From: JAVBMU01 sp031552185
Lineage (GTDB): Bacteria > Actinomycetota > Actinomycetes > Actinomycetales > Cellulomonadaceae
Direction of reading: 5' to 3'
DNA length: 32,545 nt
Assembly: GCA_031552185.1 (NCBI GenBank)
Contig: JAVBMU010000116.1
Location: 1-32,545, forward strand
In this document: positions 9,788-16,800 of the stretch, in pieces
Numbering within the stretch: the first letter of the stretch is position 1
Layout: each line of letters starts with the position of its first letter
Position numbers and translations under genes: made by a program
The notes under the pieces: model-generated
The model's database searches: none
Told to the model about the DNA's origin: nothing
The model's input: the letters and a program-made list of their open reading frames with translations, nothing else

Positions 9788-10624
9788 ATGACCGTACCGA
9801 CCGGGGCCCGCCGTGTCCGCATCCGAGCGGCCCATCTCTGCGCCATCACTGCTTCGTTGGCCCTCATCGCAGCAGGCGCGGTGGCGACCAGCGCGCAGGC
9901 CGCGTCATCGCCGGGTGGGACTATCGGCCGCACCGAGATCATCAGCCGGGCCCAGAACTGGGTCAACCGCGCCGTTCCCTACAGCCAGTCCTCGTTCGCC
10001 ACCGATATCGAGGGCCTGCACAGCTACCGACAGGACTGCTCCGGTTTCGTTTCGATGGCTTGGCACCTCACCGATTCCCGCAATACGGCGACGCTGCTGG
10101 GGGTATCGACGCAGATCAGTTGGGACGCCCTGCAGCCGGGCGATGCGTTGGACAAGACCGGGGGCAACTACCCCTGGAGCGCCGAGCACGTGCGGTTGTT
10201 CGTCAGCTGGGCCGACGCCGCGCACACGCAGCTGAACATCATGGAGGAGACCGCCGGTGTGGGGCGGGCGTGGGCGACGAGTATCGCCCGATCGACGCTC
10301 ATCAACGACGGATACCGGCCCTTCCGATACAACAAAGTCGAGGGTACGACGACGTCCGCGCCGCAGAACTGCCCGGCCGGCTACGTCTGCGTCTACCCGG
10401 GAACCGACTACACCGCGGTCCCGACGAAGTACTACGACTACGGCACCTACAACCTCACCAACCAGTACGGCAGCAAGTACATCTACAACAACCAGACCGG
10501 GGGCGCCGTCGTGCGCACCTATACCGGCTACAACGCCACCGGGACGGCGACGCTCATTCCCGCGGGCACCTACCGGATCATGGACTTCACTCCGATCAAT
10601 TCGATCCGGCTCTCGACGTCGTAG
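9788..10624 (+). CDS. Secreted NlpC/P60-like protein with C-terminal I36-type domain
   Basis: 278 aa. An Arg-rich n-region, a hydrophobic core (about 14-33) and an AQA cleavage motif near residue 38 make a clear Sec signal peptide without lipobox. Residues ~45-180 look like an NlpC/P60 (CHAP-like) cysteine hydrolase. Cys84 is in the DCSGFVSMAW motif, and His134 in SAEHVRLFVSW is the expected partner. Residues ~193-270 (CPAGYVCVYPGTDYTA, then a Tyr/Asn-rich strand region) resemble the beta-gamma-crystallin-like I36 peptidase inhibitor family of streptomycetes. A cell-wall peptidase or amidase role is inferred; the C-terminal part may bind the wall or regulate the enzyme. Local base use is somewhat less GC-rich than in its neighbours. 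It has its own promoter and is not in an operon. Confidence 0.75.
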   Translation: MTVPTGARRVRIRAAHLCAITASLALIAAGAVATSAQAASSPGGTIGRTEIISRAQNWVNRAVPYSQSSFATDIEGLHSYRQDCSGFVSMAWHLTDSRNTATLLGVSTQISWDALQPGDALDKTGGNYPWSAEHVRLFVSWADAAHTQLNIMEETAGVGRAWATSIARSTLINDGYRPFRYNKVEGTTTSAPQNCPAGYVCVYPGTDYTAVPTKYYDYGTYNLTNQYGSKYIYNNQTGGAVVRTYTGYNATGTATLIPAGTYRIMDFTPINSIRLSTS

Positions 10625-10636
10625 GGCCTCGGCGGC

Positions 10637-10652
10637 GGGCGGCGGGCCGCCC
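10637..10652 (+). terminator. Short GC hairpin after the secreted-protein gene
   Basis: GGGCGG and CCGCCC can pair around a four-base loop, 12 bases after the stop at 10624. The stem is short and there is no T-tract. Position is the main support. Confidence 0.35.
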
Positions 10653-10680
10653 ATACCCGTCACATCGCGCCGGCCGCGGC

Positions 10681-10686
10681 TACGCT
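10681..10686 (+). promoter_or_regulatory. -10 element for a leaderless F420 oxidoreductase mRNA
   Basis: TACGCT fits TANNNT and ends seven bases before ATG 10694, placing initiation at the start codon. No Shine-Dalgarno lies between them. Confidence 0.45.
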
Positions 10687-10693
10687 CGGCGAC

Positions 10694-11692
10694 ATGAGCC
10701 TGACGGTCGGATATGCCGCCGCCCTGGAGCAGTTCGCGCCGATGGAGGCCGTCGAACTGGCCGCGCTGGCCGAGGAGCACGGCTTCGTCGGCACGATGGC
10801 GGCCGACCATTTCCAGCCGTGGACGCCCGCCCAGGGCCAAGCCGGCTTTGTCTGGAACGTGCTCACCGCCGTGGCCGAGCGGACCCGGGGCGACCTGGGG
10901 CCGGGGGTGACGGCGCCCACCTTCCGCTGGCATCCGGCGATGGTGGCGCAGGCGTCGGCGACGCTTGCTGCGATGTACCCGGGCCGGCACTGGCTGGGGC
11001 TCGGCTCGGGGGAGGCACTCAACGAGCACGTCGTCGGGGGCTATTGGCCCGAGGCGCCGGAGCGGATCAACCGCCTCTTCGAGGCCATCGAGATCATCCG
11101 CAAGCTCTTCGACGCCTCCCTCGCCGGCAAGGACGTCAAGCACGCCGGCCAGTACTACCGGCTCGAATCCACCCGGCTGTGGACCATGCCGGCCGAGCCG
11201 CCGCCCATCCTGGTCGCCACCTCCGGGCCGGTCACGGCCCGGCGAACGGGTCGCCACGCGGACGGGATCATCACAGTCGGCGCACCGGCCGAGAAGGTGG
11301 CGGGCCTGTTCGAGCGGTTCGCCGACGGCGCGCGGGAGTCCGGCCGGGACTCCGACAGCCTGCTCAAAGTCCTGCAACTGCACCTCTCCTGGGCGGCGAC
11401 GGACGAGGAGGCGCTGGCGAACGCGCTGGCGCAGTGGCCCAATGGCGGCATGAGATTTGCCAAGGGTGACATCCGCTCGCCGCACGACTTCGCGGCCATG
11501 GCGGCGCTCGTGCGGCCCGAGGACTTCGAGGGCCGCCTGGTGATCTCGGCTGATCCGGATCGGCACCGGGCGGCGATTCAGCGCTTCGTCGACCTCGGCT
11601 TCGACCGGATCTACCTCCACAATGTCGGCCGCAATCAGCGGGAATGGATCGAGGTGTTCGGTCGCGAGGTGCTGCCGCGGCTGGTCCGGTGA
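10694..11692 (+). CDS. F420-dependent oxidoreductase of the Fgd-like family
   Basis: 332-aa luciferase-like TIM-barrel enzyme expected to pass hydride to or from coenzyme F420. It closely follows the pattern of F420-dependent glucose-6-phosphate dehydrogenase: LGYKASAEQFAP-like N-terminus, Asp38-His39 and Trp43 in ADHFQPW, GSGEALNE with the catalytic-type Glu, and ATSGP before the cofactor loop. From memory of mycobacterial Fgd1, the substrate phosphate is held by Lys198, Lys259 and Arg283. Here the FAKGD and GRLVISADP segments may supply equivalents of the last two. The Lys198 position reads ITVGAP and lacks lysine. I therefore call the wider TIGR03557-type family and do not claim glucose-6-phosphate as substrate. 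The stop overlaps the start of cofE, which makes F420 itself. Confidence 0.85.
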   Translation: MSLTVGYAAALEQFAPMEAVELAALAEEHGFVGTMAADHFQPWTPAQGQAGFVWNVLTAVAERTRGDLGPGVTAPTFRWHPAMVAQASATLAAMYPGRHWLGLGSGEALNEHVVGGYWPEAPERINRLFEAIEIIRKLFDASLAGKDVKHAGQYYRLESTRLWTMPAEPPPILVATSGPVTARRTGRHADGIITVGAPAEKVAGLFERFADGARESGRDSDSLLKVLQLHLSWAATDEEALANALAQWPNGGMRFAKGDIRSPHDFAAMAALVRPEDFEGRLVISADPDRHRAAIQRFVDLGFDRIYLHNVGRNQREWIEVFGREVLPRLVR

Positions 11693-12594
11693 GCGGGCCG
11701 GCGGGCGCGGGGCGCGGGGCGGCTCCGGCGGGCGCGGGGCGCCCGGGTGCGCCGGCGCGGTTGTCCGTCTGGGCGCCCGAGGGCGTCGGCGAGGTCGTCG
11801 CCGGCGACGACCGCGCGGCGGTGCTCGGCGCGGCCCTCCTGGCGGTCGCCGACGCCGAACCTGACCTGCGCCCGGTGCCGGGGGACATCGTCGTCGTGGG
11901 ATCGAAGGTGGTGTCGAAGGCCGAGGGGCGGGCCGTCGTCGCGACCGACCGCGAGCAAGCGATCGCCGGGCAGACCGTCCGCGTCGTCGCGACCAGGGTG
12001 CACGCCGACGGCAGTGTGTTGCGGATCGTCGAGAATCCGCTGGGTCTCGTCATGGCGGCCGCGGGCGTGGACGCCTCCAATGCGCCCGACAGCAGCGTGC
12101 TGCTGCTGCCCCAGGATCCGGACGCGAGCGCGCGGCGGCTGCGGGCCGCGCTGACGGCGCGGCTCGGGGTGCGGCTCGGCGTCGTCATCACCGACACGGC
12201 CGGGCGCCCGTGGCGGGAGGGCCTGACGGACATGGCGATCGGCTGCGCCGGCGTGGCGCCGGCGGAGGACTTGCGGGGGTCCGTCGACGCGGGCGGTCGT
12301 CCACTCACCGCGACGGTGACCGCGGTGGCCGACGAGATCGCCGCCGCGGCCGAACTCGTCCGCGGAAAGGCGGCGGGGCGGCCCGTCGCCGTCGTGCGGG
12401 GACTCGGCCGGTACGTGACCGATGACGACGGGCCGGGTGCCCGGGTGCTGGTGCGGCGGGCCGAGGACGACCTCTTTTCGATGGGCACCGCCGAGGCGCT
12501 GGCCCGGGGCCGCGAGAGCGGGTACTCGGCCGGGTATCGCGACGGTTTCGAGGAGGCGCGGCGGGAGACGGGGAACGTGCCGATCGTTCGATAG
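11689..12594 (+). CDS. cofE: Coenzyme F420-0:L-glutamate ligase CofE
   Basis: Adds gamma-linked glutamates to F420-0 in a GTP-dependent reaction, the last phase of F420 synthesis. The 301-aa product carries the conserved run GDIVVVGSKVVSKAEGR, then LRIVENPLGLVMAAAGVDASN and VVITDTAGRPWREGLTDMAIGCAG, which form the metal/GTP-binding core. The start is GTG 11689, because GTGA overlaps the upstream stop by four bases and gives translational coupling. The first ~25 residues are Gly/Ala/Pro-rich. Mycobacterial FbiB fuses this domain to a nitroreductase-like second domain; here the protein ends after a ~40-residue tail with GTAEALARGRESGYSAGY, so it is the single-domain form. fbiA/cofD and fbiC are not in the window. 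Confidence 0.92.
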   Translation: MSGPAGAGRGAAPAGAGRPGAPARLSVWAPEGVGEVVAGDDRAAVLGAALLAVADAEPDLRPVPGDIVVVGSKVVSKAEGRAVVATDREQAIAGQTVRVVATRVHADGSVLRIVENPLGLVMAAAGVDASNAPDSSVLLLPQDPDASARRLRAALTARLGVRLGVVITDTAGRPWREGLTDMAIGCAGVAPAEDLRGSVDAGGRPLTATVTAVADEIAAAAELVRGKAAGRPVAVVRGLGRYVTDDDGPGARVLVRRAEDDLFSMGTAEALARGRESGYSAGYRDGFEEARRETGNVPIVR

Positions 12595-12669
12595 CGCGGG
12601 CGCGCCGGCGAGCGGGGGCAGCGCTCTGAGCGTTCACAGACCGGGGTTTTCGTTGACTACTAGGTAGAG

Positions 12670-12685
12670 CCGCGCTGCGGCGCGG
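12670..12685. terminator. Small hairpin between convergent cofE and vapC
   Basis: CCGCGC (12670-12675) and GCGCGG (12680-12685) pair around a TGCG loop. It lies in the 99-base gap between converging genes and ends eight bases before the vapC stop. The stem is only six bases, so support is weak. Confidence 0.35.
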
Positions 12686-12693
12686 GTCGGAGC

Positions 12694-13122
12694 TCAGTCG
12701 AGCGGAGTTCGCCGGTGAAGCCCGTCGAACCGGGCGAAGTCGCGATCGAACGTGACCCAGGTGGCGCCGTGTTCGATCGCTATGGCGGCATGCTGGGCAT
12801 CCGCGACCAGCGATCCCCGCGCGTCGGCGTCCCGACACAATCGGGCGAAGATCTCCCAGTGCCGGGGCCCGGGCCCCACCAGGGTGACCCCCGCTGTCGC
12901 CACGAGGTCATCGATGCGCCCGAGGACCTCGGCCAGGGTGGACGGCCTCGCGAAGACGCGGGGATGGGTCAGGATCCGAACGGCACCACCGAGGACCGCC
13001 GTTGTGAGGCCGAGCGGTTCGGGACCGGCAACGGCCGACTCCAGCCAGGCGACGGCCGGCGCATGGTGCGTCGCGTCCTGGCGGAGGGCCGAAATGAGGA
13101 CGTTCACGTCCGGGATGATCAC
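12694..13122 (-). CDS. vapC: VapC-family PIN-domain toxin ribonuclease
   Basis: 142-aa PIN-domain endoribonuclease, the toxin half of a type II toxin-antitoxin pair; VapC toxins cut tRNA or rRNA. Acidic metal-binding candidates are Asp5 in IIPDVNVLISAL, Asp108 in SLVADAQHAAIA, and Asp126/Asp128 in WVTFDRDFARF. The THPRVF segment after RIL is typical of the mycobacterial PIN subfamily (TIGR00028 type). The usual second-helix glutamate is not obvious: VLGGAVRIL occupies that place, as in some members of this subfamily. GTG 13122 overlaps the vapB stop by four bases, so toxin translation is coupled to the antitoxin. Target RNA is unknown. Confidence 0.88.
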   Translation of the reverse strand: MIIPDVNVLISALRQDATHHAPAVAWLESAVAGPEPLGLTTAVLGGAVRILTHPRVFARPSTLAEVLGRIDDLVATAGVTLVGPGPRHWEIFARLCRDADARGSLVADAQHAAIAIEHGATWVTFDRDFARFDGLHRRTPLD

Positions 13123-13361
13123 GGCTGTTCCAGGAGGTCGAGCAATGCGGCCGAGTCAGTCAAGTCCACGCCGGGCAGGGTGCCCCCGTCCTCGGGCAGG
13201 GGCACCACGCGGTAGGTGGGCGCAGCGGCCGCCGCCACGGCCCGGCGAAGGTACTCGCGCAGCGCCTCCTCAACCAGCGACGTCACTGTCCGTCCCTCGC
13301 GGGCCGCGAAGCTCTTCACGTCCCGATAGAGACCGTCCTCGAGCAAGAGTGTCGTTCGCAT
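13119..13361 (-). CDS. vapB: VapB-family antitoxin with ribbon-helix-helix domain
   Basis: 80-aa antitoxin. Residues 1-40 (MRTTLLLEDGLYRDV, then EGRTVTSLVEEALREYL) form a ribbon-helix-helix DNA-binding domain. The C-terminal ~35 residues, ending LTDSAALLDLLEQP, are the likely toxin-binding tail. It would neutralise VapC and, with it, repress the operon. ATG 13361 is preferred because a -10 element ends seven bases upstream and no ribosome site exists, indicating a leaderless start. In-frame ATG 13373 would add four residues but lies inside the palindromic operator. It overlaps vapC by four bases. Confidence 0.86.
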   Translation of the reverse strand: MRTTLLLEDGLYRDVKSFAAREGRTVTSLVEEALREYLRRAVAAAAAPTYRVVPLPEDGGTLPGVDLTDSAALLDLLEQP

Positions 13362-13368
13362 GCAGAAA

Positions 13369-13386
13369 AGCATATCGACGATATGC
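13369..13386 (-). promoter_or_regulatory. vapBC promoter -10 with overlapping 17-bp palindromic operator
   Basis: GCATATCGACGATATGC (13370-13386) is a perfect palindrome with 8-bp arms around one base. On the minus strand TATGCT (13374-13369) fits TANNNT and ends seven bases before the vapB ATG. The palindrome overlaps that -10, so a bound VapB-VapC complex would block RNA polymerase. This is the standard arrangement for autoregulated type II toxin-antitoxin operons. Confidence 0.6.
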
Positions 13387-13419
13387 CGACCTGGCGAGCC
13401 CTGCTCGCGACACCCCGGA

Positions 13420-13797
13420 CTATCGCCGATCGGCCGCCGCGAGTTGGGCCGACTGCGCCGTCGCACCCTCCTGACCCGCCGGGATCGGCGCGGCGACGAC
13501 GGCGGTGCCATACGCGCAGACCTCGCTGAAGTTGCCGAGGGAGCCGGAGTCGTACCGCGTCATGATGATCGCGTTCGCGCCCCGCTGCTCGGCCTCGGCG
13601 ATCATGCGGCTCATGACTTCCTGGCGCGATTCGTACATGATCTTCGTGAATTCGGTGATCTCGCCGCCGCCGATCGATCGGAAGCCCGCCACGATGCCCG
13701 CGCCGATGTTGGTGGAGCGGACCGTCAGGCCCATCACTTCGCCCAGGACCGCGTCGATCCGGTAGCCGGGAATGGAGTTCGTCGTCACGATAATCAT
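13420..13797 (-). CDS. YbjQ family (UPF0145/DUF74) protein
   Basis: 125 aa. Residues 1-105 match the YbjQ pattern: MIIVTTNSIPGYRIDAVLGEVMG, a RSTNIGAG segment, GGGEITEFTKIM, AEQRGANAIIMTRYDSG, then CAYGTAV. Relatives form small beta-rich oligomers and are often labelled heavy-metal-binding, but their function is not established. The last ~20 residues are an Ala/Gln-rich tail. It is the third gene of the minus-strand run from the Ddn-like gene to vapC. The hexamer CACAAT six bases before the ATG could support a leaderless start. Confidence 0.85.
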   Translation of the reverse strand: MIIVTTNSIPGYRIDAVLGEVMGLTVRSTNIGAGIVAGFRSIGGGEITEFTKIMYESRQEVMSRMIAEAEQRGANAIIMTRYDSGSLGNFSEVCAYGTAVVAAPIPAGQEGATAQSAQLAAADRR

Positions 13798-13850
13798 GGT
13801 GCGATTGTGCCGGCTCGGTGAGTGTGCGGGCGCATCGGCCGAACGCGCGG

Positions 13851-14462
13851 CTACCCGGCCTGCCGTCCCGTGTCCGCCCTGGCAGCGGCGGCCTTGGCGG
13901 CCCGTTTCGTGGCCCGGACCAGCGCGAGCGACTCTTGATCGGTGACGTCGGCAATCGAGTCATGCGAACCGGCCACGCCAAAGGTTCCGGCCGCGTCGCG
14001 CCAGCCGGGTGGCTGAACGTCGTATTGCTTGCCGAGCAGAGCCAGAAAGATCGATGCCTTGCGCTCGCCGTAGCCCGGCAGCGCAATGAGCCGATGCAGC
14101 ACCGTGCGCCCATCGGGCCGGCCGCCGTCCGGAGCCGGGTCGGTCCAGATGCGCGTCGCGTCGCCGCCATACTCGTCGACGATGGCGCGGGCGAGGGTCT
14201 GCACGCGGGCGGCCATCGACCGGGCGAAGCGGTGAATCGCCGGCCGCTGGGAGGCGAGGGCGGCGAACTCCTCGGGGTCGGCGTCCGCGATGCGCCGCGG
14301 GTCGAGGCCGCCCATCCGGTCGGCGAGCTTGCGGGGACCGGCAAAGGCGATCTCCATCTGAATCTGCTGGTCAAGCAGCATTCCGACGAGGAGCGCGAAG
14401 GGATCCTCGGCGAGGAGCCGGTCGGCGGCCGGATCGCCGGTCAACCACAGGTCGCGGGCCAT
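13851..14462 (-). CDS. HhH-GPD-type base excision DNA repair-like protein
   Basis: 203 aa. It has the helix-hairpin-helix GPD fold pattern. An N-terminal helix set with DPFALLVGMLLDQQIQME is followed by FAGPRKLADRMGGLDP and a HhH motif in LIALPGYGERKASIFLALL. The C-terminal Ala/Lys-rich tail follows a VADVTDQESLALVRATKRAAK-type region. It matches the small actinobacterial HhH-GPD family (TIGR03252 type) whose substrate is unknown. I cannot point to the catalytic Asp of classical glycosylases, so an enzymatic role in base excision is only inferred. ATG 14462 was chosen from the family N-terminus (RDLWLTGDPAADRLL); the frame continues upstream without support. CAGACT six bases before the ATG suggests a leaderless start. 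Confidence 0.8.
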   Translation of the reverse strand: MARDLWLTGDPAADRLLAEDPFALLVGMLLDQQIQMEIAFAGPRKLADRMGGLDPRRIADADPEEFAALASQRPAIHRFARSMAARVQTLARAIVDEYGGDATRIWTDPAPDGGRPDGRTVLHRLIALPGYGERKASIFLALLGKQYDVQPPGWRDAAGTFGVAGSHDSIADVTDQESLALVRATKRAAKAAAARADTGRQAG

Positions 14463-14577
14463 GGGTCCAGTCTGGTCCGGGCGCCGTCCGTCGGCAGCGG
14501 GAGCGCCGAGTCCGGGCGATGAGTCGGCGACCGGCTCCCGGACCGATCGCACCCCCGCGGTACCGATCGCACGCCTT

Positions 14578-14985
14578 CTACTCGGCCGGGCGCACGCGGA
14601 CGACGACGAAGTCGTCGACCTGCAGCACCCGAAGGGCGAGGCGGATCGGCGCGGGCACGAGCCGGGCGCCCGCCCCCCCGGTCAGCCGGCGCACGTCGTC
14701 GCCGTGGTAGGTCCGCCCGGCCCGGATCAGCTCGAAGGCCCCGCCGGCGGCTTCAATGTTGCGCAGCCAGTCGACGTCGGCGCCGTAGGTCAGGGCGATG
14801 ACGGCGTCGACCCCACGGGCGGCCTCGGGTGACCGGAATGCCCAGACGGGCGTCTCGTAGGTCCGGCCGGAGCGGCGCCCGACGTGCCGGATGATGGCGA
14901 ACGGTGGCAGGCGCCGGCCGAGCCGGCGCAATTGCGGATTGGGGAATCGTCGGTTGGCGAGGGCGATCCGGCGCGGGAACGGCAT
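14578..14985 (-). CDS. Deazaflavin (F420)-dependent nitroreductase, Ddn-like
   Basis: 135-aa split-barrel protein of the F420H2-dependent reductase family that includes mycobacterial Ddn. Recognisable parts are the HVGRRSGRTYETPVWAF strand pair, LTYGADVDWLRNIEAAGG, and a C-terminal VDDFVVVRVRP strand. Members use F420H2 to reduce quinones or nitro compounds, often at the membrane. The short N-terminus (PFPRRIALANRRF) is basic. Its presence within 2.5 kb of cofE and an Fgd-like gene suggests a local F420 theme, although it is not in their operon and lies on the other strand. Substrate unknown. Confidence 0.82.
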   Translation of the reverse strand: MPFPRRIALANRRFPNPQLRRLGRRLPPFAIIRHVGRRSGRTYETPVWAFRSPEAARGVDAVIALTYGADVDWLRNIEAAGGAFELIRAGRTYHGDDVRRLTGGAGARLVPAPIRLALRVLQVDDFVVVRVRPAE

Positions 14986-15033
14986 GTCTCATTGTGGCCG
15001 ACCCGCAGGCCCGGGCGGACCCGAGCCCTGGGC

Positions 15034-15116
15034 GGACCGGCAGCCTGGAGCGGACCGGCCCGCGGCCCGGGCGCCGCAGCCGGACCACCAGAACCGGACC
15101 GGCATCACGGGACCGG
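15034..15116. repeat. Cluster of GGACCGG heptamers between divergent genes
   Basis: GGACCGG occurs at 15034, 15052, 15096 and 15110, with a degenerate GGACCAC at 15082, in the 164-base gap between the Ddn-like gene and the CoA-binding gene. Spacing is irregular. In DNA this GC-rich, chance or slippage is possible; a binding-site cluster is the other reading. Confidence 0.3.
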
Positions 15117-15149
15117 AATAGCCGGCGCGGCCGGACGGTTGGCCCGGAC

Positions 15150-15587
15150 GTGAAGCCTCGCGATCCCTCGCCCGGTCCCGGCGACTTCGGAGTCATCCGT
15201 CGGGTCCTGGCCGAATCCAAGGTCTGGGCCGTGGTCGGGCTCTCCACTAACCAGGACCGCGCGGCCTACGCCGTCGCGCACATGCTGCAACGGGTCGGCA
15301 AACAGATCGTGCCGGTGCACCCGGCGGCCGAGACCGTCCTGGGCGAGCCCGGATACGCGACCCTCGCCGAGATCCCGTTCCCCGTCGACGTGGTCGACGT
15401 CTTCGTCCGCTCGGAACTCGCCGGTTCGATCGCCGATCAGGCGGTGGCGATCGGCGCGTCCGCGGTGTGGTTCCAGCTCGGCGTGGTCGACGACGCCGCG
15501 TTCGAGCGGGTGCGGGCCGCCGGCCTGGACATGGTGATGGACCGCTGCCCGGCCATGGAGTGGCCGTTGCTCGGGCCGGCCGACTGA
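15150..15587 (+). CDS. CoA-binding domain protein (YccU-like)
   Basis: 145-aa single-domain Rossmann protein of the CoA_binding_2 family. The motif VWAVVGLSTNQDRAAYAVAH is the nucleotide-binding turn, followed by GKQIVPVHPAAETVLGEP, FPVDVVDVFVR and GASAVWFQLGV, in the family order. The MVMDRCPAMEW end is also conserved; its cysteine is the usual terminal Cys. Function is unknown; the fold is that of the succinyl-CoA synthetase alpha N-domain. GTG 15150 is the first start giving the family N-terminus; its ribosome site is weak. A strong hairpin follows the stop by 34 bases. Confidence 0.82.
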   Translation: MKPRDPSPGPGDFGVIRRVLAESKVWAVVGLSTNQDRAAYAVAHMLQRVGKQIVPVHPAAETVLGEPGYATLAEIPFPVDVVDVFVRSELAGSIADQAVAIGASAVWFQLGVVDDAAFERVRAAGLDMVMDRCPAMEWPLLGPAD

Positions 15588-15621
15588 CCGCGTTCGACTG
15601 AGTCGCCCTGCCGCCGCGCCT

Positions 15622-15646
15622 GCGCCGCGCCGAGCTCGCGCGGCGC
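15622..15646 (+). terminator. Hairpin after the CoA-binding protein gene
   Basis: GCGCCGCGC (15622-15630) and GCGCGGCGC (15638-15646) are perfectly complementary around a seven-base loop. No T-tract follows. Just downstream the octamer CCCGCGGG appears twice, about 25 bases apart, and could form further structure before the next gene. Confidence 0.5.
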
Positions 15647-15711
15647 CCGCGGGACCTCCCAGGAAGACCTCCCGCGGGCCGGCCTTCCGCCGGGCGTGTC
15701 ACAGTGGGCGC

Positions 15712-16566
15712 GTGAACAGCATGGATCGCGCGAACAGCAAGGATGAGACTCGCCCGGCGACCGGGCGGGCGGGGGCGGCGGGCGGTGCGCCGTCGGCGAC
15801 CCGGCGGGCGGTGCTCACGGGGGCGTCGTCGGGCATTGGGGAGGCGATCGCGCTCCGGCTGCGGGCGCTCGGCTGGGACGTGATCGCCTTCGCGCGGCGC
15901 GCCGACCGGTTGGCTGACCTCGCGGCCCGTTCGGGCGTCCACGCGGTTCCGGGCGATGTGACCTCCGACGACGATGTTGCTCGCCTGGTGGCCGAGGCGT
16001 CGGCTCGTGGACGGGTGCACACCGTCCTGAACGTGGCCGGCTTCGCCATCGGCTCGGATCCCGTGGACGTGGCCGATGTCGACGCCTGGCGGGCGATGTA
16101 CGAGACGAATCTGCTCGGCACGGTACGGGTGACGCGCGCCTTCCTGCCGTTGATCCGCGCGGCGGGCGGCGGCGACATCGTGCTGATGACCTCGACGGCC
16201 GGGCACGGAACGTACCCCGGCGGCAGCGGTTACGTGGCGAGCAAGACGGCGATGGTGGCCCTCGCCCGGACGCTGCGGCTGGAGCTTGCCGGCGAACCCA
16301 TCCGAGTGATTGAGATCGCGCCCGGAATGGTGCAGACGCCGGAGTTCTCGGTGCGCCGTTTCGGCGGCAATCTGGGGAAGGCCGACGCGATCTATGCCGG
16401 CGTGGTCAACCCGCTCACGGCCGACGACGTGGCCGACGTGGTGGAGTTCGCCGTCACGCGGCCGGCGCACGTAAATATCGACTCGCTGATCCTGCGGCCG
16501 GTGGCGCAGTCGACGCATACGGCGACGGCGCGTGGGCCGCTGGTGCCGAAGGGGGCCGGGGAGTAG
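15712..16566 (+). CDS. SDR-family NAD(P)-dependent oxidoreductase
   Basis: 284-aa classical short-chain dehydrogenase. The dinucleotide motif TGASSGIG spans 36-43, with Asp82 in GDVT, Asn107 in NVAG and Asn133 in ETNLLG. The catalytic set is Ser161, Tyr174 and Lys178 (YVASK). Paired arginines after the second strand (ARRADRL, about 62-63) suggest NADP(H) preference. The first ~30 residues are a low-complexity extension; in-frame ATG 15721 is an alternative start. CACAGT six bases before GTG 15712 would allow a leaderless mRNA. Substrate cannot be predicted. The gene is followed by the long repeat-bearing intergenic segment. Confidence 0.88.
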   Translation: MNSMDRANSKDETRPATGRAGAAGGAPSATRRAVLTGASSGIGEAIALRLRALGWDVIAFARRADRLADLAARSGVHAVPGDVTSDDDVARLVAEASARGRVHTVLNVAGFAIGSDPVDVADVDAWRAMYETNLLGTVRVTRAFLPLIRAAGGGDIVLMTSTAGHGTYPGGSGYVASKTAMVALARTLRLELAGEPIRVIEIAPGMVQTPEFSVRRFGGNLGKADAIYAGVVNPLTADDVADVVEFAVTRPAHVNIDSLILRPVAQSTHTATARGPLVPKGAGE

Positions 16567-16617
16567 GAGTTCGGCCGTTCGATCGGCGGGCTTCCGGGTC
16601 GGGTTCGGTGGGGCTCC

Positions 16618-16696
16618 GGGCAAGGGGCGCCGGTCTACCATCCGGCCGCTCGTGCCTCGCGGCGGCCAGGCCCGCCACGACCGGCGCCCCTTGCCC
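16618..16696. repeat. 79-bp element with perfect 18-bp terminal inverted repeats
   Basis: GGGCAAGGGGCGCCGGTC (16618-16635) is perfectly repeated in reverse complement at 16679-16696. The 43-base interior has its own GGCCGC/GCGGCC stem. It begins 52 bases after the SDR stop. It could be a large terminator hairpin, a structured RNA, or a miniature mobile element; no target-site duplication or transposase is visible. The stem is too long and exact to be a chance pairing even at this GC content. Confidence 0.7.
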
Positions 16697-16800
16697 TGCG
16701 CCCTTTCGCTGCGCCGTTGCCCGGGGTGGCCGGCGTTCGCGCCCGCAGGCCCGGGCGGAGACACGGGGCGGCGAGACAGACGGGAATCGCGGGCCGCCCA

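Noticed and set aside
10694..11692. Naming the gene fgd (glucose-6-phosphate dehydrogenase)
   Set aside because: One lysine of the known phosphate pocket appears to be missing, so only the family is supported.
16618..16696. Calling the 18-bp inverted-repeat element an insertion sequence
   Set aside because: It is only 79 bases, with no transposase and no visible target-site duplication, so a terminator or RNA hairpin is equally likely.
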